This document shows, one piece after another, positions 1 through 5,613 of a stretch of 6,535 nucleotides of DNA; position 1 is the stretch's first letter; the number at the start of each line of letters is the position of its first letter. The position numbers were made by a program, and so were the translations under genes. The notes under the pieces were generated by a model. It made no database searches. It was not told the DNA's origin and was given only the letters and a program-made list of their open reading frames with translations. The DNA is from Clostridiales bacterium (GTDB lineage Bacteria; Bacillota; Clostridia; Lachnospirales; Lachnospiraceae): contig JAATEU010000338.1 of NCBI GenBank assembly GCA_015655565.1, positions 1 through 6,535 on the forward strand, given 5' to 3'.

Positions 1-507
1 ATAAGTTATTGGCTGGGTTATAATCCCCAGGAAATGTGGAAAAATTTTAAACCGGAACTTAGTCTTAAGTTACGGCAGTATTGCAGTAATATAATAAGTA
101 AGGAAGTAAAACTGCAGATTGAACAGGGTATTCCTGTTCTGTATGAAGGTGCCGTAGAAACCTTGGTATATCTTAACAGCAAAGGATATCATCTTATATT
201 TATAAGCAACTGTAATTATTATTACATGGAGAGTCATAGGAAATTATTTCATTTAGACGGATATTTTGAAAAATTTATTTGTTCGGAAGAGTATAATTTT
301 ATTCCCAAACATGAAATTATTAAAATAATAAAGAACCAATATCCGGAGAAAATGGTGATTGCCGGTGACCGGAAACAGGATATGGAAGCCGGGAGGAAAA
401 ATAATTTTTATACTATTGGGTGCACATATGGCTATGCATTGGATGGAGAACTTGACGAGGCTGATGTTTTGATAAATGAAATCAGTGATTTAATTCTTTT
501 TTTATAA
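1..507 (+). CDS. HAD-superfamily hydrolase, 5'-truncated by the window edge
   Basis: The frame is open from base 1 to the TAA at 505-507. The ATG at 34 is probably internal, because in-frame codons before it also read as protein (ISYWLGYNPQE). About 168 residues are visible. HAD motif II is seen as the Ser in LIFISNCN, a motif III Lys is likely in FIPKHEII, and motif IV is GDRKQD followed by MEAG. The N-terminal DxD nucleophile motif and the first part of the cap domain should lie upstream of the window. HAD enzymes of this type (phosphoglycolate phosphatase or beta-phosphoglucomutase-like) act on small phosphorylated substrates in the cytoplasm; the substrate cannot be told from this part. 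The gene is AT-richer than the hyd genes and is separated from them by almost 700 bases, so it is probably not functionally linked. The family call is firm; the specific function is unknown. Confidence 0.82.
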   Translation: MSYWLGYNPQEMWKNFKPELSLKLRQYCSNIISKEVKLQIEQGIPVLYEGAVETLVYLNSKGYHLIFISNCNYYYMESHRKLFHLDGYFEKFICSEEYNFIPKHEIIKIIKNQYPEKMVIAGDRKQDMEAGRKNNFYTIGCTYGYALDGELDEADVLINEISDLILFL

Positions 508-632
508 CCGTGGGAGCCATATAAAAGATAATGGATGCAGTAGTATTATTATACAGAGGTATACCCTTTATAGGTAAGAAAGGTACATTTATATCAGCAT
601 TGATTTTAGAGGCGTATTCAATAAGATATCCT

Positions 633-661
633 ATGAACATGGATGGTTTGTTCATGTTTTT
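633..661 (+). terminator. Weak candidate terminator downstream of the HAD gene
   Basis: Two alternative 6-bp stems exist, ATGAAC (633-638) with GTTCAT (650-655) and AACATG (636-641) with CATGTT (653-658). They are followed by a short T run (657-661). The stem is short and the loop is 11 nt, so this is weak evidence, but it is the only terminator-like signal after the HAD gene and before the next promoter. Confidence 0.3.
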
Positions 662-670
662 ATAAAATGG

Positions 671-723
671 ACAGTGAACACAGGAAGGAAATTTTACAAA
701 ATAATTCTTCCTGTGTTCATTGT
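671..723. repeat. Long near-perfect inverted repeat (19-pair hairpin)
   Basis: Bases 671-689 pair with 705-723, leaving a 15-nt AT-rich loop. The core TGAACACAGGAAG (675-687) and its exact complement (707-719) are perfect for 13 pairs; the flanks add six pairs, two of them G-T. No T run follows directly on either strand. On the - strand a TTTTAT stretch comes three bases after the stem, so a terminator acting leftward is possible but not classical. It lies just upstream of the predicted hyd promoter (-35 at 744). It could be an operator, a leftward terminator or a small palindromic repeat element. Confidence 0.7.
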
Positions 724-743
724 GGTAAACTGGAACTTTTCTA

Positions 744-772
744 TTTACTTCAAAGAAAAACAGGTGTATAAT
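744..772 (+). promoter_or_regulatory. Candidate sigma-A promoter for the hydEGF operon
   Basis: The -10 box is a perfect TATAAT at 767-772. The -35 box TTTACT (744-749) matches four of six consensus positions, with an ideal 17-bp spacer. Predicted transcription start is about 779, giving a leader of roughly 400 nt before hydE. No comparable promoter is seen nearer to hydE: TTGATA at 1068-1073 has no good -10 partner. Confidence 0.6.
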
Positions 773-785
773 AAAAACAAATTAG

Positions 786-803
786 TTGTTAAGAAAATAA
801 CAA
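786..803 (+). promoter_or_regulatory. Rex-type operator (redox-sensing repressor site)
   Basis: TTGTTAA (786-792), four spacer bases, then ATAACAA (797-803). This matches the known Rex consensus TTGTTAANNNNTTAACAA at 13 of 14 defined positions. It sits 13 bases after the -10 box, about +8 to +25 of the predicted transcript, where a bound repressor would block initiation or escape. Rex releases DNA when NADH is high relative to NAD+ and is known to control fermentation and hydrogenase genes in Clostridia. The regulation itself is inferred from the site; no rex gene is in the window. Confidence 0.7.
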
Positions 804-820
804 AGTCTGTTATTACTGGC

Positions 821-1063
821 AAACTATATACAATAAAAAATATCGTGCTGAGCATAAGGGTACGTCCCAAGTGATAAGGCGAGAGAATAGTTATTATAAA
901 CCTAATATTAATTATATGACAGGAAGTGGGACACCTCCTGTCATCAGATGCAGATTGGAAAAAACACCGTCTTTATGGGAAGATAAAAAAGCATTTTCCG
1001 ATATGTTATATTATGGTTTTTGTTATTCTATCCTTGTGCCTTTTTGGGCGCAGGGATTTTTTT
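821..1063 (+). ncRNA. Structured 5' leader, candidate transcription attenuator or riboswitch of hydEGF
   Basis: No gene is credible here, but base pairing is extensive. A nested stem is formed by 874-879 with 1032-1037, 884-891 with 1022-1029, 898-902 with 1015-1019 and 903-908 with 1008-1013. It closes a three-way junction holding hairpin 916-924/936-944 (nine perfect pairs) and hairpin 954-962/994-1002 (nine pairs, one G-U). The junction strand 945-953 reads CAGATGCAG. The outer stem uses 1030-1037, which is also the 5' arm of the terminator 1030-1063, so the two folds exclude each other. A second possible antiterminator is 852-862, which pairs with 1029-1039 over 11 positions including two G-U pairs. 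I do not recognise a named riboswitch class. All folding was done by eye. Confidence 0.5.
1030..1063 (+). terminator. Intrinsic terminator inside the hydE leader
   Basis: ATCCTTGTGCC (1030-1040) pairs with GGCGCAGGGAT (1047-1057): 11 consecutive pairs including two G-U, a 6-nt T-rich loop, then a run of seven T (1057-1063). It ends 122 bases before the hydE start and has no gene immediately upstream, which is typical of a regulated leader terminator rather than an end-of-operon terminator. Confidence 0.82.
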
Positions 1064-1074
1064 CGCGTTGATAA

Positions 1075-1175
1075 CACTTTGGGTTTGTCTGACATAAGAC
1101 GCCTGCCTTAGGCAGTATTTGCGTCAACATAGGACACCTGCCTGATGCAGTCCGTTATAAACTTTAAAGAAAGTG
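1075..1175 (+). promoter_or_regulatory. Three-way RNA fold that encloses the hydE ribosome binding site
   Basis: CACTTT (1075-1080) pairs with AAAGTG (1170-1175), and 1081-1088 pairs with 1157-1164 (three G-U), with a five-base bulge at 1165-1169. Inside are two hairpins. The first is GACGC/GCGTC (1098-1102, 1121-1125) stacked on CTGCC/GGCAG (1103-1107, 1111-1115). The second is GGA/TCC (1132-1134, 1151-1153) plus CTGC/GCAG (1138-1141, 1147-1150). The only ribosome-binding-like bases before hydE, GTGAG at 1173-1177, overlap the 3' end of the closing helix, so the fold could restrict translation. Hand-folded; the function is inferred. Confidence 0.4.
1092..1150 (+). repeat. Two imperfect 24-nt direct repeats, 35 bases apart
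   Basis: Unit 1 is 1092-1115 and unit 2 is 1127-1150, identical at 20 of 24 positions around the shared core CCTGCCT and ending GCAG. Each unit forms most of one hairpin of the fold at 1075-1175. A related but rearranged sequence lies at 929-953 in the upstream leader domain, with GGACACCT and GATGCAG in the same order. Confidence 0.6.
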
Positions 1176-1185
1176 AGCTGACCTG

Positions 1186-2262
1186 ATGCCAAACAGGAAA
1201 ACATTGATTGACACCTTGGAAATACAAGGAACCTTATCCAGGGAAGAATTTATATGTCTATTAAACGGCTATTCAAAAGAAGATGCGGAATATCTTAGTC
1301 GGAAGGCCCGCAATACGGCATTTCAATATTTTGATAATAAAGTGTATACCAGGGGTCTGATTGAGTTTACAAATTATTGTAAAAACGACTGTTATTATTG
1401 CGGCATCCGCCGCAGCAATACCAATGTAAACCGTTACAGGCTGACAAAAGACGAAATACTTTCCTGCTGTAAGCAGGGTTATAGATTGGGGTTCCGCACT
1501 TTTGTACTGCAGGGCGGAGAGGATTTACGGTATTCGGATGAGGAGCTGGCCGGCATTATTTTTGCCATGAAGGAAGGCTACCCTGATTGTGCAGTAACCT
1601 TATCCATTGGGGAAAGGAGCTATGAATCCTATTTAGCTTATCACAGGGCAGGTGCCGACCGCTACCTGCTGCGGCATGAAACCGCCAATGAGGGGCATTA
1701 CGGCAAGCTCCATCCGGAAAGCTTAAGCTTGCAGGCAAGAAAGCAATGCCTGAGGGATTTAAAAACCATTGGGTATCAGGTAGGCACCGGTTTTATGGTG
1801 GGTTCCCCTTACCAGACACTGGAGCATATTGCAGAGGATCTGCTGTTTATTAAGGATTTATCTCCTGAGATGATTGGAATCGGGCCGTACCTTCCGCATC
1901 ATGATACGCCCTTTGCAGATAAACCCCAGGGCTCCTTTGAACTGACGCTGTTTCTGATTAGTATATTACGGTTAATGATTCCAAATGCTTTAATTCCGGC
2001 AACAACAGCTTTGGGGACCATTCACCCCATGGGAAGGGAGCAGGGCATTTTATCCGGCGCCAATGTAGTGATGCCTAATCTGTCCCCGGTTTCCGTCCGG
2101 AAAAAATATGAACTCTATGATAATAAAATCTGTACCGGGGATGAAGCCGCCGAATGCAGGGTCTGTCTGCAGAACCGCATGAAAAAAATCGGTTATGAGA
2201 TAATTGCCGCCAGAGGTGATTTTCAGCCATTGGATATGAATATTACCGCCGGCGCTTATTAA
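1186..2262 (+). CDS. hydE: [FeFe]-hydrogenase maturation radical SAM enzyme HydE
   Basis: Cytoplasmic radical SAM enzyme of H-cluster assembly. It acts after HydG, converting the Fe(CO)2(CN)(Cys) complex towards the diiron precursor loaded on HydF. The 358-residue length fits the family (about 350). The radical SAM CX3CX2C motif is Cys65-Cys69-Cys72 in YCKNDCYYCGIR, followed by the SAM-binding glycine region LQGGED. A second CX7CX2C set, Cys316-Cys324-Cys327, matches the auxiliary cluster site found in a subset of HydE proteins such as that of Thermotoga maritima. The first gene of hydE-hydG-hydF, it ends 21 bases before hydG. ATG 1186 is the natural start, although the ribosome binding site is weak (GTGAG at 1173-1177) and lies at the edge of a predicted RNA helix. 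The related methylornithine synthase PylB and biotin synthase BioB were considered; the context and C-terminal cysteines favour HydE. Confidence 0.95.
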   Translation: MPNRKTLIDTLEIQGTLSREEFICLLNGYSKEDAEYLSRKARNTAFQYFDNKVYTRGLIEFTNYCKNDCYYCGIRRSNTNVNRYRLTKDEILSCCKQGYRLGFRTFVLQGGEDLRYSDEELAGIIFAMKEGYPDCAVTLSIGERSYESYLAYHRAGADRYLLRHETANEGHYGKLHPESLSLQARKQCLRDLKTIGYQVGTGFMVGSPYQTLEHIAEDLLFIKDLSPEMIGIGPYLPHHDTPFADKPQGSFELTLFLISILRLMIPNALIPATTALGTIHPMGREQGILSGANVVMPNLSPVSVRKKYELYDNKICTGDEAAECRVCLQNRMKKIGYEIIAARGDFQPLDMNITAGAY

Positions 2263-2283
2263 TAAAAAGGAGATAAGAAGAAA

Positions 2284-3702
2284 ATGTATGATGTAAAATC
2301 AAAAAAAGCAGAAGAATTTATTGACAATGAAGAGGTAATGGACACCATAAACTATGCAAAAGAGAATAAAAGCAACCGTGCCCTGATTCATGAAATCATC
2401 CAAAAGGCAAAAGAAATGAAAGGCATTTCCCACCGTGAAGCCGCCGTTTTATTGGAATGTGATCTTGAGGAGGAGAACCGGGAGCTGCATCGGCTGGCGA
2501 AAGAAATCAAGGATAAATTCTACGGAAACAGGATTGTTATGTTTGCGCCTTTATATTTGTCCAATTACTGTGTGAACGGCTGTATATATTGCCCATACCA
2601 TTATAAAAACAAACATATATCCAGAAAAAAGCTGAGCCAGGAGGAAATACGGGGAGAAGTGGTAGCACTTCAGGATATGGGACATAAACGTCTTGCCCTG
2701 GAAACCGGGGAAGATCCGGTTAACAATCCAATTGAATATATATTGGAAAGCATTCGGACCATCTATTCCATTAAACATAAAAACGGGGCCATACGCCGTG
2801 TTAATGTCAATATAGCGGCAACAACCGTAGAAAATTACCGGAAGTTAAAGGAAGCCGGCATCGGGACCTATATTCTTTTCCAGGAGACCTATCACAAAGA
2901 AAATTATGAGAAGCTTCATCCAACCGGCCCGAAACATAACTATGCCTATCATACGGAGGCGATGGACCGGGCCATGGAGGGCGGAATTGATGATGTAGGA
3001 ATAGGAGTATTATTTGGACTGAATATGTACCGTTATGATTTTGTGGGTCTTCTTATGCATGCGGAACATTTGGAAGCAGCCGTGGGAGTCGGTCCGCATA
3101 CCATAAGTGTTCCCAGAATCCGTCCGGCAGATGATATTAATCCGGAGGATTTTAAAAATGCCATATCGGATGATATATTTGCAAAAATTGTATCTGTACT
3201 CCGGATTGCAGTGCCTTATACCGGAATGATCGTGTCAACCCGTGAATCCAAGAAGACAAGGGAGAAAGTATTGCAGCTTGGTGTCACACAGATAAGCGGA
3301 GGTTCTAAAACCAGTGTAGGAGGTTATGCAGAGGAGGAAGCAGAGGCGGACAATTCCAAACAATTTGATGTGGATGATAAACGCACTCTGGATCAGGTTG
3401 TGAACTGGCTGTTAAAACTTGGATTTATCCCTAGCTTTTGCACCGCCTGTTACCGTGAGGGCAGAACCGGGGACCGGTTTATGACACTGGTAAAATCAGG
3501 ACAGATAGCAAACTGCTGTCAGCCCAATGCCTTAATGACTTTAAAAGAATATCTGGAAGATTATGCAGGGCCGGATACGAAGGCAAAGGGAGAGTCACTT
3601 ATTAGGAAAGAAGTGGAACATATTACAAATGAAAAAGTCCTGAACATTACCAAAAAGCATCTTATAGAGGTACACAACGGTAAAAGGGATTTCCGGTTCT
3701 GA
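2284..3702 (+). CDS. hydG: [FeFe]-hydrogenase maturation radical SAM tyrosine lyase HydG
   Basis: Cleaves tyrosine with SAM chemistry to p-cresol and dehydroglycine, which gives the CO and CN- ligands of the H-cluster as an Fe(CO)2(CN)(cysteine) synthon. The 472-residue length is normal for the family. The radical SAM motif CX3CX2C is Cys96-Cys100-Cys103 (NYCVNGCIYCPY). The C-terminal CX2CX22C motif that holds the auxiliary cluster with its dangler iron is Cys386-Cys389-Cys412 (FCTACYREGRTGDRFM, then NCCQPNAL). An additional Cys411 directly precedes the third ligand. ThiH-like tyrosine lyases lack this C-terminal motif, so the assignment is firm. AAGGAG at 2267-2272 is 11 bases before the ATG. 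It is cotranscribed with hydE (21-base gap) and followed 81 bases later by hydF. Confidence 0.97.
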   Translation: MYDVKSKKAEEFIDNEEVMDTINYAKENKSNRALIHEIIQKAKEMKGISHREAAVLLECDLEEENRELHRLAKEIKDKFYGNRIVMFAPLYLSNYCVNGCIYCPYHYKNKHISRKKLSQEEIRGEVVALQDMGHKRLALETGEDPVNNPIEYILESIRTIYSIKHKNGAIRRVNVNIAATTVENYRKLKEAGIGTYILFQETYHKENYEKLHPTGPKHNYAYHTEAMDRAMEGGIDDVGIGVLFGLNMYRYDFVGLLMHAEHLEAAVGVGPHTISVPRIRPADDINPEDFKNAISDDIFAKIVSVLRIAVPYTGMIVSTRESKKTREKVLQLGVTQISGGSKTSVGGYAEEEAEADNSKQFDVDDKRTLDQVVNWLLKLGFIPSFCTACYREGRTGDRFMTLVKSGQIANCCQPNALMTLKEYLEDYAGPDTKAKGESLIRKEVEHITNEKVLNITKKHLIEVHNGKRDFRF

Positions 3703-3783
3703 TAAAAACAGAAAGCAACCATAGTCATGACCGAAACGGTATCTTATTAATAAATTTTACGCGGAAAGCAGAAGGAGAAAATT

Positions 3784-4980
3784 ATGAGTTTAAATAACAC
3801 GCCACGGGCAAATCAGCTGCATATTGGAATATTCGGAAAACGCAACAGCGGCAAATCCACCTTAATTAATGCAATTACAGGGCATAATACTGCTTTAGTG
3901 TCCGATGTTGCAGGCACCACTACGGATCCGGTTTATAAAACCATGGAAATATACGGGCTGGGGCCCTGTGTATTAATTGACACTGCAGGTTTTGACGATG
4001 TTGGGGAATTAGGGCGGCTGCGTGTGGAAAAAACGAAAGCAGCCCTGCTAAAAACGGATATTGCCCTGCTTGTATGCTGTGATGAGAACATCAGTGAGGA
4101 ACTGGAATGGATTAAATTGTTCCGGGCTAAAAAGACGCCTTTTATCATTATCATAAACAAAGCGGATGAAATCCCAGATGCAGAAGCGATATCCGGGCTT
4201 TTTTTGGAGGTCTGTCAGGAAAAACCTTTAATCATCAGTGCGAAAGAAAAAGCAGGAATTAAAAATATCAGGGAAGAGATCATGCGTAAACTCCCGGAGG
4301 ATTTTGAAGCAATCAGCATTATAGGAGAGCTTGCGGGTGAAGAGGATACCGTTCTTCTTGTTATGCCGCAGGATATCCAGGCCCCGAAAGGCAGGCTGAT
4401 ATTACCTCAGGTTCAAACCCTCAGGGAACTTCTGGATAAAAAATGCATTGTATTAAGCTGCACAACCGATAAATTAGACCAGGCCCTTGCAAGCTTTGCA
4501 AAACCGCCCAAACTTATTATAACGGATTCACAGGTATTTAAGACTGTCTATGACAAAAAGCCGGATGAGAGTATGCTTACCTCCTTTTCTGTCCTATTTG
4601 CAAATCATAAAGGAGATATCCGTTATTATGCCGAAAGTGCGGCCGCAATTGAAAATTTAACGGAGGAATCCAGGGTATTAATAGCGGAAGCCTGTACCCA
4701 TGCACCTCTGGCCGAGGATATCGGAAGGGAAAAACTTCCCCGTATGCTTCGTAAAAAAGTCGGGGAAGGCCTGTCTATTGATGTGGTAAGCGGATCGGAT
4801 TTTCCAGGGGATTTATCTGTGTATAACCTTATTATCCAATGCGGTGCCTGTATGTTTAACCGGAAATATGTAATGAACCGGATTGGACTTGCACGTGCCC
4901 AGGGTATCCCTATGTCCAATTACGGTGTTGTAATCGCCTATTTGACCGGTATTTTGGATAAAATTAATTTAACCGCATAA
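3784..4980 (+). CDS. hydF: [FeFe]-hydrogenase maturation GTPase and scaffold HydF
   Basis: HydF is the scaffold on which the diiron subcluster precursor is completed before transfer to apo-hydrogenase; GTP binding governs its interactions with HydE and HydG. The 398-residue length is normal. The N-terminal GTPase domain has G1 GKRNSGKST (18-26), a G2 region VAGTTTDPV, G3 DTAG (66-69), G4 NKAD (125-128) and G5 SAK (152-154). A dimerisation domain follows. The C-terminal cluster domain has CTH (Cys304, His306), the conserved stretch SGSDFPGDLSVYNL, then QCGAC with Cys353 and Cys356. The family motif is CxH...HCxxC, so residue 352 is Gln instead of His. The three cysteines are intact, so the protein is probably active. 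AAGGAG at 3772-3777 lies six bases before the ATG. Confidence 0.97.
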   Translation: MSLNNTPRANQLHIGIFGKRNSGKSTLINAITGHNTALVSDVAGTTTDPVYKTMEIYGLGPCVLIDTAGFDDVGELGRLRVEKTKAALLKTDIALLVCCDENISEELEWIKLFRAKKTPFIIIINKADEIPDAEAISGLFLEVCQEKPLIISAKEKAGIKNIREEIMRKLPEDFEAISIIGELAGEEDTVLLVMPQDIQAPKGRLILPQVQTLRELLDKKCIVLSCTTDKLDQALASFAKPPKLIITDSQVFKTVYDKKPDESMLTSFSVLFANHKGDIRYYAESAAAIENLTEESRVLIAEACTHAPLAEDIGREKLPRMLRKKVGEGLSIDVVSGSDFPGDLSVYNLIIQCGACMFNRKYVMNRIGLARAQGIPMSNYGVVIAYLTGILDKINLTA

Positions 4981-5003
4981 ATAAACAGCAAACTGGCTGT
5001 AAA

Positions 5004-5035
5004 TTATATGGATAAACTCAAACTTATCCATATAA
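5004..5035. terminator. 12-bp perfect dyad after hydF, possible operon terminator
   Basis: TTATATGGATAA (5004-5015) and its exact complement (5024-5035) flank an 8-nt loop. A smaller hairpin, ACAGC/GCTGT (4985-4989, 4996-5000), precedes it. It starts 23 bases after the hydF stop, where a terminator is expected. The stem is AT-rich and there is no clear T run after it on the + strand, so a weak terminator, an mRNA 3'-end stabiliser or a protein operator are all possible. Confidence 0.4.
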
Positions 5036-5104
5036 ACTTATTTATAATAAAATTTATCATTATATTAATAGTACTTGCTTTTATGTAATAGGATATGATA
5101 ATCT

Positions 5105-5132
5105 TATAATATGTAAATGAAAATGAATCTCA
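5105..5132 (+). promoter_or_regulatory. Promoter -10 box with overlapping Fur-like box
   Basis: A perfect TATAAT lies at 5105-5110; no good -35 box is seen at the proper distance. TGAAAAT-G-AATCTCA (5118-5132) matches the Fur 7-1-7 consensus TGATAATnATTATCA at 11 of 14 positions and covers the predicted transcription start. An isolated TGATAAT half-site is also present at 5096-5102. This would place the DUF2325 and flavodoxin genes under iron (or related metal) repression. The -10 call is fair; the Fur call rests on one moderate match plus the flavodoxin context. Confidence 0.5.
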
Positions 5133-5243
5133 ATTGCAATAACGGAAATTCATATTCATTTCTTAAGTAACATTTTACCTATTGTGTTGGAATGAATAAT
5201 GCATGAGAACCACAAAATCAATAAATAAGACGGAGGTGAAAGA

Positions 5244-5531
5244 ATGAGTATCGTTATAGTCGGAGGACATGACAGAATGGTCTGTACATATAAAGAAATA
5301 TGCAAACAGCATAATTGTAAAGCTAAGATTTTTACCCATATGCCCGCCAACTTTAAAACCATGGTCGGTAAGCCTGATTTATTAATATTATTTACCAATA
5401 CTGTATCTCATAAAATGGTAGTCTCTGCATTACAGGCAGTAGAAAAAGACAGCACAATTATTGAAAGATGCCACAGCAGCAGTGCCTGTGCATTAAAGGA
5501 TATATTATTAGAGCACTGTAAAGCATGTTAA
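5244..5531 (+). CDS. DUF2325 family protein, small and Cys-rich
   Basis: This 95-residue protein matches the DUF2325 pattern: an N-terminal beta strand with a glycine turn (MSIVIVGGHDRM), a central DLLILFTNTVSHKM block and a C-terminal RCHSSSACAL block. The family is about this size and has no settled biochemical function. Seven cysteines (14, 20, 25, 76, 82, 92, 95), including a C-terminal CX2C, and several histidines (9, 32, 56, 77, 91) suggest metal or redox chemistry; that is inference. There is no signal peptide or membrane segment, so it is cytoplasmic. The ribosome binding site GGAGGTGA (5232-5239) is near perfect, four bases before the ATG. It is preceded by a Fur-like box and followed 82 bases later by flavodoxin, probably in the same transcript. 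Confidence 0.85.
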   Translation: MSIVIVGGHDRMVCTYKEICKQHNCKAKIFTHMPANFKTMVGKPDLLILFTNTVSHKMVVSALQAVEKDSTIIERCHSSSACALKDILLEHCKAC

Positions 5532-5613
5532 AAGTGAAAAAGATAATACAGATATCGGAACAGCAGGCGGTGAGGATTAGTTTGACTGTTCTTATAAGGC
5601 AGGAGGAATTCAT

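Noticed and set aside
531..665. 44-codon frame MDAVVLLYRGIPFIGKK... after the HAD gene
   Set aside because: No ribosome binding site at proper distance (GGGAG is about 14 bases away), no recognisable family, and its end runs through the weak hairpin at 633-661. It is probably chance.
1068..1098. TTGATA as a -35 box for a promoter close to hydE
   Set aside because: The best -10 candidate (CATAAG at 1093) is poor and the spacer would be 19 bases. The upstream TTTACT-17-TATAAT promoter is much better.
674..1111. Three overlapping + strand frames of 61-66 codons in the hydE leader
   Set aside because: They use GTG-type starts without good ribosome binding sites, overlap each other, and run through the long hairpin, the promoter, the Rex site or the terminator. 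The sequence is better explained as a non-coding leader.
821..1175. Naming the leader as a known class such as the NiCo/czcD metal riboswitch
   Set aside because: Some short segments (GGGACA-like and CCTGCC) brought metal riboswitches to mind, but I could not reproduce a consensus or its four-way junction from memory. A covariance search is needed, so no class is claimed.
1556..4919. Minus-strand open frames opposite hydE, hydG and hydF
   Set aside because: They are antisense shadows of strongly supported genes, with no family resemblance and no ribosome binding sites.
5156..5398. Minus-strand frame opposite the DUF2325 gene
   Set aside because: It is antisense to a clear family member with an excellent ribosome binding site. 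The hydrophobic translation is a by-product of the opposite strand.
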